From: CAUPWF01 sp964369755
Lineage (GTDB): Bacteria; Bacillota; Clostridia; Lachnospirales; Lachnospiraceae
NCBI GenBank assembly: GCA_964369755.1
Contig: CAYJFY010000056.1
Coordinates: 1 to 13,308 of the forward strand
Direction of reading: 5' to 3'
DNA length: 13,308 nucleotides
Both the position numbers and the translations under genes were made by a program. Positions 1 to 5,978 of this stretch are shown in pieces (within the stretch, counting starts at the first letter, position 1; each line of letters opens with the position of its first letter). The notes beneath the pieces were generated by a model, which did no database searches, was not told the origin of the DNA, and saw only the letters and a list, made by a program, of their open reading frames with translations.

Positions 1-13
1 CTTACTAGTTTAA

Positions 14-22
14 TGATATAAT
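14..22 (+). promoter_or_regulatory. Extended -10 promoter candidate for the sensor kinase gene
   Basis: The motif TGATATAAT is a perfect -10 hexamer (TATAAT, 17-22) preceded by the TG of an extended -10 element. Its -35 box would fall outside the window. Transcription would start near base 29, giving a leader of about 45 bases before the kinase ATG at 73. A ribosome binding site (AAAGGTGA) lies just upstream of that ATG. This is motif reading only. Confidence 0.45.
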
Positions 23-72
23 GTCAGCACAAATTTCAAAAATGTGTTCCACACTATGAAAGGTGAACGATT

Positions 73-1806
73 ATGCATTGGATAAAAAATATGTCTCTAA
101 ATAGACGTTTATATTTTTCATTAATTTCCTTTATTATCATACCTCTAACTATTATAGGTATTATCATTTATCTTGTGATTGGTTTACTTAATCGTACAGA
201 ACGATATGAGCAAGAATTGATATCCTTCAAAAACTCTACACAAGACATCGAAGATATCATCCAGTATACAGAAAACATCAAACACTCTGCGGTCACTGCC
301 AATCCCCTATTTCGTTTGATTGATAACACCGCTGACTCAAAAGATTATTATGATATCAGTAATTATTTTGATGATTTGTTACAGCGTTATCCTTATTATG
401 AAAATTTTACCATCAGTTTAAACAATGACATCATATATCAACGTGGCACCTTTATATCCGAGGAATCGGAAGAATATTTAACGCTAGCACATACGGAAAC
501 CAGCAAGGAATATTGGGCCTCTGCACATGCGTTGATCACCCCCAAAACAAATACAAGCAGAACATCATCAAATATTATAACCTATTATTCTAGCATCCAT
601 GATTTCTACCATGGTGCCAATCAAACCATTGGAGTTTTAGCTATTAATATTGATGAACACATACTATCTTCCACTTATACAACACGTTTGAATCCCCAGT
701 CTACCGACTCATTGATTTTAAAACCTGACGGAACAATTTTATCCTCAAGTAATAAGGACTCCCTCGGTTCCACCTCAGTCTTATTCCTTGATATCAAAAA
801 TCAATTAGTAAATCCTTCTGGATATTTGACATTAACACAAAGCAATGAAGTCTGCTATTATTATAAAGGTCCCTCGTCTGACTTTATGTACTTAAATATA
901 GTTCCGAATTCTGCATACTCTGAATTCGAATCCGCTTATGCTATTGTACTTTTCATTGCTCTTATCATTTGCATAATCTTTGGGATTTGCTTTTCCTTAA
1001 TTCAGAAGAGATATATTATTAATCCCATAAGACAACTCATGACTGAAGTAACCAAGATGAGGGATGGAGATTTTACTTTAGACTTGCCTTATCAGTCCAA
1101 TGATGAAATAGGCCGATTAAACCAAGAAGTTATCCATACTTCTGATCGAATTAATAACTTAATTAACGAAGTATACCTTGGAAAAATCAAACAGCAAGAG
1201 GCCGAACTTATTGCTTTGGTAACACAGATTAATCCTCACTTTTTATACAACACCTTAGACTCTATCCATTGGCTTGCAATTACCGAAGGTGCTTATGACA
1301 CAAGTGAACAGATCGAAGCCTTATCCTCTATTTTCCGCCACACACTGAATAAAGGCAATGATTTCGTCTCCATTGAGAGTGAAATAAAATTCATTGAACA
1401 CTACATGTTTTTAATGGGAAAAAGGTATGGCAAACGAATTCAACTACATATAGATGTTCCCCCTCACTTAATGGACAAAATCATATTAAAACTACTTTTA
1501 CAACCTTTGATTGAGAACTCCATTTTACATGGCTTAGAACCTCAGAAAAATGGCGGATATATTAATTTATCCATTTATACCGATGATTCTTACCTATATA
1601 TTAATGTGGCGGACAATGGCGTCGGTGTCGATGAATCTATCATTCAATCAAAGTTGCGCTCCGATCATAAGACAGATTCTGTCTTTGCACTAAAAAACAT
1701 AGATGAGCGTATCCACCTACATTATGGCGAAACATATGGCTTGTCCTTCCATAGTCAATTAGGTGTAGGCACAACCGTATGCTTGACCCTACCATATGAG
1801 AACTAA
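73..1806 (+). CDS. YesM-family sensor histidine kinase
   Basis: This is a membrane sensor kinase of 577 residues, a normal length for the YesM/LytS-like family, which autophosphorylates on His and passes the phosphate to an AraC-type regulator. A first membrane segment lies at about residues 13-38 and a second at about 286-310, bracketing a roughly 245-residue extracellular sensor region of the Cache/dCache kind. A HAMP linker follows (about 312-365). The His_kinase box has INPHFLYNTLD with His389 as the phospho-acceptor. The ATPase domain has the N-box QPLIENSILHG (Asn482) and the G1 box DNGVGVD (Asp514). The start is supported by AAAGGTGA about 6 bases upstream. The partner is very likely the convergent YesN-like gene next to it, which is unusual because such pairs normally lie in one operon. 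Family members often sense glycans or oligosaccharide-bound binding proteins, so the sulfated-uronide genes downstream are the likely target. The ligand itself cannot be read from the sequence. Confidence 0.93.
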   Translation: MHWIKNMSLNRRLYFSLISFIIIPLTIIGIIIYLVIGLLNRTERYEQELISFKNSTQDIEDIIQYTENIKHSAVTANPLFRLIDNTADSKDYYDISNYFDDLLQRYPYYENFTISLNNDIIYQRGTFISEESEEYLTLAHTETSKEYWASAHALITPKTNTSRTSSNIITYYSSIHDFYHGANQTIGVLAINIDEHILSSTYTTRLNPQSTDSLILKPDGTILSSSNKDSLGSTSVLFLDIKNQLVNPSGYLTLTQSNEVCYYYKGPSSDFMYLNIVPNSAYSEFESAYAIVLFIALIICIIFGICFSLIQKRYIINPIRQLMTEVTKMRDGDFTLDLPYQSNDEIGRLNQEVIHTSDRINNLINEVYLGKIKQQEAELIALVTQINPHFLYNTLDSIHWLAITEGAYDTSEQIEALSSIFRHTLNKGNDFVSIESEIKFIEHYMFLMGKRYGKRIQLHIDVPPHLMDKIILKLLLQPLIENSILHGLEPQKNGGYINLSIYTDDSYLYINVADNGVGVDESIIQSKLRSDHKTDSVFALKNIDERIHLHYGETYGLSFHSQLGVGTTVCLTLPYEN

Positions 1807-3326
1807 TATCTTTTATTTCGAAAGCTAGAAGGAGCACAACCTTCTAGTTTTTTGAATACAGCCACAAAATATACATAATCTGTATATCCAACCTCTTCCG
1901 AAATTTCACTCAGCAATAATGTGGTCTCATTTAACAACCGTTTTGCTTCCGTGATTCTAAGGTGATTTACATAGGTCGAAAAACTCTTACCTACTTCCTT
2001 CTTAAATAATGCACTTACATAGTTTGGCGACTTCTCTACATGCTCCGCTACTTGGTCAACAGATAAATTTTCTCTAAAATTTTCCTGAATATAAAGCACC
2101 GCACTGTATATGATTTTGCTATATCGACTTTCTTCTCTAAACTTTCTTGCTCGTACAATTTCTTCACATATTTTATGACATACCTCTACTAGCTCACTTA
2201 AATACAATGTATGTTCCACTCTCCTTGTTACCTCTTCTATTGATATCACTGCCTCATTCGTCCCTACGACTTGATATAGGACGGTTGATAGATAGGCTTT
2301 TATTTGATTTGCCTGCATTGAGAATGTTTTGTTCCAATAAATTTCTAACTCATTTAATATTTCGATGTAACCATCCCCTGTTTGGATCGCTTTTACTAAT
2401 TCTTTCGCTTTCTCTTCTAAATTCATTTCTTCCTTTAAGGGCGTTCTGCATTTTTCCTCCAAGTACACATTACCCTGACCTGCACAGAATTTATATTCCA
2501 TTGCATTTATCATATTTTCATACGCTTTTTTTATCTGTCGTACCTCGTATATACCAGATATAACCGCCGGCAAATCACCCTCGAAATGTGTTGCATTTAA
2601 TTCACGAACCACCTTTGTCAAATCCACCGCTCTTTTTTGTGCATACAAAACAGAATTAACAGTCTTTACCAGTACAATAAATCTCTTCTCATCGTTAGTA
2701 ACTGCCATCTCTTTCATTTCACATTGGCGTAATGAATTTTCTATTACAACTACATCGTCACTTTCACTGCTTCTATTGGCATCGCTCTCCATAAGTAGCA
2801 TAATAAAGCTATCGAACTGTTCCACATGATAGTACACATGAAAAAATTCCTTTATGATATTTCTATCTTCTATCTCACCACATAATATTTTTCTTATCGT
2901 ATTTTTCTTATAGTCTAGCTGATATATCTGATTTAATTTTGTAGAATTTTTCTCTGCCAATATCTCATTTTTTAGCTCCGTCACTTTTCGAATAAGCAAT
3001 CTTGCATTAATCGGTTTCAACTCATAATCCACTGCACCCAGACGTATTGCTTGTTGCACATATTCAAAATCCGAATACCCACTGACCAGAATAAATCGAA
3101 CCGTTTCTCTCATTTGTTTTGCACGCTTTAAAAACTCTAGCCCACTCATTTCTGGCATTCTTACATCACTAATTACAATATCAGGCTGAAACTCCTCGAA
3201 CGCCTCTAATGCATCAATCCCATCTTGAAATGCTCTTACTTCTTTAATTCCAATCGTAGCCCACTTAATTCCTTGACTGATACCTTCTCTGATTTGCTTA
3301 TCATCATCCACCACCATCAATTTCAT
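1803..3326 (-). CDS. YesN-type response regulator with AraC DNA-binding domain
   Basis: A 507-residue cytoplasmic transcription regulator. The N-terminal receiver domain (about 1-120) has the acidic pair Asp8/Asp9, the phospho-acceptor Asp54 in VISDVRMPEMSG, Ser82 and Lys104, so it should be phosphorylatable. A poorly conserved linker of about 280 residues follows, typical of YesN proteins. The C-terminal AraC-type double helix-turn-helix (about 405-505) includes the AEHVEKSPNYVSALFKKE segment and the second helix region ending at CAPSSFRNKRY. The start has a strong AGGAGGTG site (3334-3341) about 7 bases upstream. Its stop codon overlaps that of the opposing kinase by 4 bp. The gene's last 50 bp also encode, on the other strand, a perfect hairpin followed by six T residues. 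It probably activates the glycan-use genes in response to the kinase; that link is inferred from the family and proximity. Confidence 0.92.
   Translation of the reverse strand: MKLMVVDDDKQIREGISQGIKWATIGIKEVRAFQDGIDALEAFEEFQPDIVISDVRMPEMSGLEFLKRAKQMRETVRFILVSGYSDFEYVQQAIRLGAVDYELKPINARLLIRKVTELKNEILAEKNSTKLNQIYQLDYKKNTIRKILCGEIEDRNIIKEFFHVYYHVEQFDSFIMLLMESDANRSSESDDVVVIENSLRQCEMKEMAVTNDEKRFIVLVKTVNSVLYAQKRAVDLTKVVRELNATHFEGDLPAVISGIYEVRQIKKAYENMINAMEYKFCAGQGNVYLEEKCRTPLKEEMNLEEKAKELVKAIQTGDGYIEILNELEIYWNKTFSMQANQIKAYLSTVLYQVVGTNEAVISIEEVTRRVEHTLYLSELVEVCHKICEEIVRARKFREESRYSKIIYSAVLYIQENFRENLSVDQVAEHVEKSPNYVSALFKKEVGKSFSTYVNHLRITEAKRLLNETTLLLSEISEEVGYTDYVYFVAVFKKLEGCAPSSFRNKRY
1825..1853 (+). 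terminator. Intrinsic terminator of the kinase gene, inside the regulator's coding sequence
   Basis: CTAGAAGG (1825-1832) and CCTTCTAG (1840-1847) form a perfect 8-bp stem with a 7-base loop, followed directly by six T residues (1848-1853) on the plus strand. It starts 19 bp after the kinase stop. Read on the minus strand it encodes the EGCAPSSF end of the response regulator and has no T-run, so it should stop plus-strand transcripts only. Confidence 0.8.
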
Positions 3327-3349
3327 CGCAAAACACCTCCTATGGTCTC

Positions 3350-3355
3350 ATTATA
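3350..3355 (-). promoter_or_regulatory. Candidate -10 box for the response regulator
   Basis: A perfect TATAAT on the minus strand lies 24 bp before the regulator ATG. The -35 region is weak: only T-rich sequence (TTTTTG) sits at 17-bp spacing. The resulting leader would be about 17 bases, with the AGGAGGTG ribosome site almost at the 5' end. This promoter may need an activator, or the true one may lie elsewhere. Confidence 0.35.
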
Positions 3356-3368
3356 ACATCCTCCTATT

Positions 3369-3398
3369 TTAACAAAAATTATAAATTTCTACTATAAC
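3369..3398 (+). promoter_or_regulatory. Candidate promoter upstream of the structured element
   Basis: TTAACA (3369-3374, one mismatch from TTGACA) and TATAAC (3393-3398, one mismatch from TATAAT) are separated by 18 bp. Transcription would begin near 3405, about 18 bases before the structured element at 3423. The DNA here is about 20% GC, so chance matches are expected to be common and the call is moderate. Confidence 0.4.
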
Positions 3399-3422
3399 TT
3401 TATTTTTTCTACAGTTGCTTTT

Positions 3423-3596
3423 GTACCTATTCAGCCTTGCGGCTGAATACAAGTGAAACTGTGCTGTATTTACATAGCATCAGGCACATCTTGTGATTCA
3501 GTCATATGGCGCTTAGCCGTAATCGAGGATGTAGCTGTGAAACAGCGTAACAGATTACGCAGTGATCCATCCGAGATGTTTAGGCTGAATAGGAAC
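3423..3596 (+). ncRNA. Candidate structured RNA element (leader or small RNA) of unknown family
   Basis: This 174-bp stretch fills most of the 373-bp gap between the regulator and the aldo/keto reductase. Its core is about 45% GC (76 of 168 bases in 3426-3593), while the flanks are about 20%, the usual sign of a structured RNA in an AT-rich genome. The ends pair: CCTATTCAGCC (3426-3436) with GGCTGAATAGG (3583-3593), 11 perfect pairs extendable to 13 of 14. Inside are ACAAG/CTTGT (3449-3453 with 3490-3494) enclosing GTGC/GCAC (3461-3464 with 3484-3487), CGTAATC/GATTACG (3518-3524 with 3553-3559) enclosing GCTGT/ACAGC (3534-3538 with 3542-3546), and CATC/GATG (3568-3571 with 3575-3578). GTGAAAC occurs twice. 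T-rich sequence follows on the plus strand, favouring that strand. A 69-residue reading frame crosses it but has no good start site. I do not recognise it as a riboswitch, 6S, tmRNA, SRP or RNase P RNA. Alternatives are a miniature inverted-repeat element or a known clostridial RNA that I cannot name from sequence. Confidence 0.45.
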
Positions 3597-3605
3597 TTAT
3601 TTTTA

Positions 3606-3634
3606 TTGCATATTCCACCACTTTTGGATATATT
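3606..3634 (+). promoter_or_regulatory. Candidate promoter for the aldo/keto reductase
   Basis: TTGCAT (3606-3611) and TATATT (3629-3634) are spaced by exactly 17 bp, with transcription predicted near 3641, giving a leader of about 60 bases. The -35 box matches only at TTG. If real, the reductase can be expressed independently of the structured element just upstream. Confidence 0.35.
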
Positions 3635-3699
3635 ATATATATTCTATTTTTTCAGAGATTGATATCCTGACAAATTAAATTCCTTAGGAGGTTCTTATC

Positions 3700-4641
3700 A
3701 TGATTTGCATTAAAGACACAGATTTACAACTAAGCACCCTAGGCCTTGGTTCCACAGGTGCCGGATTAAAATGGGATGGAAAAAATGCCTATGACTTATT
3801 AGAACATTTTTTCGATATCGGTGGTAATTTTTTTGATACAGCTCATATTTATTCTGACTGGGTACCAGGCGAATTTGCACGCTCTGAGCGTGTCATTGGC
3901 GATTGGTTACACTACCGTGGGCGGCGACACGATGTCATCATCGCAACCAAAGGTGGCCACCCTTATCTAGACTCCATGCATATCAGCAGACTCTCAAAGG
4001 AAGAAATGCGTACGGATATCGAAGATAGTCTAAAGAAACTCCAAACCGATTATATTGACATCTATTTCTATCATCGTGACGATACCTGCCGTCCTGTAGA
4101 AGAGCTGATTGAAACCATGGAAGCGTTTCGGCGTGAAGGTAAGTTGCGATATTACGCTTGTTCTAATTGGACCACTTCACGAATGAAGGAGGCCGATGCT
4201 TATTGTGCTAACAAAGGGTATCGTGGTTTTGTCGCCAATCAAGCCCTTTATAATATCGGCGTAAAACATATGGGTTCTATGACAGACCCTACTATGGTTG
4301 CTTGTGATATGGAAATGTTAGATTACCACAGCACTTCCACTAATTTATTGATTCCCTATGCTGCTCTCTGTGGTGGTTTCTTTCATCGATTAAAGCAAGG
4401 CGAGATCCCAGCAAATGATGCTCATGGGTATAATACCCCTAAAAATATGGTAATTGCAAAAGAACTAGATGTTCTCTGCCAAAAGAACGGTTATGATTTG
4501 GCTCAGGCAATGCTAGGGTTTTTCAAAGTACATGACTTTGACATCCTTCCGCTTTTTGGAACAAGTAGCATCGCCAATATGAACCAGGTCACTAAATATA
4601 TGACAACAAAATACAAGAAAGAAGACTATAAGTTTATCTGA
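3700..4641 (+). CDS. Aldo/keto reductase
   Basis: A 313-residue soluble NAD(P)H-dependent reductase of the aldo/keto reductase superfamily, full length for the family ((alpha/beta)8 barrel). The catalytic tetrad is visible: Asp46 and Tyr51 in FFDTAHIYSDW, Lys84 in IATKGGH, and His125 in YFYHRDD. The start is backed by AGGAGG (3686-3691) eight bases before the ATG. The sequence departs from the sugar and xylose reductases and resembles bacterial members found near glycoside hydrolases, where the substrate is often a sugar aldehyde or keto-sugar. The substrate here cannot be read from sequence. It is the only plus-strand gene between the regulator and the catabolic operon. Its last 16 bp overlap the last codons of the opposing MATE gene, so convergent transcripts must collide or form a 3' duplex there. 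Confidence 0.9.
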   Translation: MICIKDTDLQLSTLGLGSTGAGLKWDGKNAYDLLEHFFDIGGNFFDTAHIYSDWVPGEFARSERVIGDWLHYRGRRHDVIIATKGGHPYLDSMHISRLSKEEMRTDIEDSLKKLQTDYIDIYFYHRDDTCRPVEELIETMEAFRREGKLRYYACSNWTTSRMKEADAYCANKGYRGFVANQALYNIGVKHMGSMTDPTMVACDMEMLDYHSTSTNLLIPYAALCGGFFHRLKQGEIPANDAHGYNTPKNMVIAKELDVLCQKNGYDLAQAMLGFFKVHDFDILPLFGTSSIANMNQVTKYMTTKYKKEDYKFI

Positions 4642-5978
4642 CTCCATTTATTTCCATAGAATCTCCTCACTGCTAATATCACTCGGATTAATTGATCTAG
4701 GAACAACGATATCCATGCTCCATACACGCCAAATCCAAATGGATAGCAGAATAAGTATGTTGAAACTGGTCGTACGATTGTAACCCCTAATAAGGAGATG
4801 AGTGCCACATATCTAGAATCTCCTGCCCCTCGCAGACATCCATTATATACAATCTGAGATGTTTGCAGGTGTGTGCAAGCTGACATAATAATTAATATAT
4901 TCGCCCCTAATGCAATGACTTCTTGGTCTGTCGTATATAATCCCATCAAACCATATCGTCCGAAGAAGAAGATAAACACCAATATCGTAGATACTCCAAA
5001 TGCTATTTTTTGACCAATCGCTCCAAACGTCCTAGCACCTTCTACATCTTTTGCCCCAAGGCGTTGTCCGACAAGTGCTGCCGCTGCCATTGCAATTCCA
5101 TCTGCTGCTGAGAATGAAAGGCTAATCATCGTATTACATATAGTGTGCGTTGCATATGCGACTGTCCCTAAATTAATGACCATCATTGCGTATGCAATAA
5201 ATCCTATCCTAGTACATATCTGTTCAACTAACACGCTGCTCCCCACAAAGAATATGGGTTTGATCACTTGATAGTTGAATTTTTCTTTCCACGCAAGGCT
5301 CAGATTGATATAGCCTTTTCTGTGCAAGATTGACACAACTGCCATTGCAAATGCTACAATTGCACCTAGCAAGGTTGCAATCGCTGCTCCTCGAACTCCA
5401 AGTTTTGGAAACCCGAACGCACCGTTTATCAAAATATAATTCATAATCACATTGACTACATTCGATGTAACATTGGTTCTCATTGTAATCTTTGTATTCC
5501 CAACACTTCTCTGAACTGCATTGATTGCTAAATTTATAATCTGGAACAATAACCCAAGGGCTACAATCTGAAAATAAGAAACCGCATCATCGATATAATG
5601 TGCCTCTGCTCCAGTAAATTCCAACATCGGTCTTGCAAAACTCACACCAACCAAGGCTGTAATTCCCCCTAATACAGCTGATAAATACAATGCTGCCTTC
5701 AGGACTGCGTTTGCTCCCGTACGATCTTGTTCTCCCTTACGCCGTGCACCAACGGAGTTCAAACCAACATTCAATGCAATCGGTAGTGCCATTAATAAAA
5801 ATCTAGGTTGGCCCGTGACGCCTACCGCTGCAATCGCATTGGTTCCTAGTGTTCCAACCATAATGGTGTCTACTACATTCACCATCGCTAAGAGAACTGC
5901 TTCAACGACACAGGGCCATGCCATTTTGAGATAGATATAATAGGATTCCTTTGATATGTTGATTCTTATTTTATCCAC
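4626..5978 (-). CDS. MATE-family multidrug/solute exporter
   Basis: A polytopic membrane protein of about 450 residues, the usual MATE length, with about 12 hydrophobic segments in two MatE repeats. The N-terminal repeat contains the typical LLAMVNVVDTIMVGTLG segment, and the second repeat contains ISLSFSAADGIAMAAAALVGQ. MATE proteins exchange Na+ or H+ for organic cations, drugs or metabolites. The reading frame extends upstream to an ATG at 6083, but those 35 extra residues (polar, arginine-rich) lie wholly inside the GH2 coding region and precede no membrane segment. I chose the GTG at 5978 because GAGGGG lies 6 bases before it and the family normally begins just ahead of the first membrane helix. 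It then overlaps the GH2 stop by 8 bp, suggesting translational coupling. Its place at the end of a glycan operon is odd; the exported substrate is unknown. Confidence 0.88.
   Translation of the reverse strand: MDKIRINISKESYYIYLKMAWPCVVEAVLLAMVNVVDTIMVGTLGTNAIAAVGVTGQPRFLLMALPIALNVGLNSVGARRKGEQDRTGANAVLKAALYLSAVLGGITALVGVSFARPMLEFTGAEAHYIDDAVSYFQIVALGLLFQIINLAINAVQRSVGNTKITMRTNVTSNVVNVIMNYILINGAFGFPKLGVRGAAIATLLGAIVAFAMAVVSILHRKGYINLSLAWKEKFNYQVIKPIFFVGSSVLVEQICTRIGFIAYAMMVINLGTVAYATHTICNTMISLSFSAADGIAMAAAALVGQRLGAKDVEGARTFGAIGQKIAFGVSTILVFIFFFGRYGLMGLYTTDQEVIALGANILIIMSACTHLQTSQIVYNGCLRGAGDSRYVALISLLGVTIVRPVSTYLFCYPFGFGVYGAWISLFLDQLIRVILAVRRFYGNKWSQINL

Noticed and set aside
2147..2563. A 138-residue plus-strand reading frame opposite the response regulator
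   Set aside because: It is leucine- and serine-rich low-complexity antisense sequence within the regulator's linker; no start signal.
3531..3550. Possible catabolite-responsive (cre) site around GTGAAACAGCGTAAC
   Set aside because: It lacks the central CG and symmetric arms of the cre consensus; the similarity is limited to a few bases and is explained by the RNA helices.
3453..3662. A 69-residue plus-strand reading frame across the structured element
   Set aside because: It has no ribosome binding site before its ATG, resembles no protein I recognise, and follows the base-paired DNA; it is better explained by the structured element.
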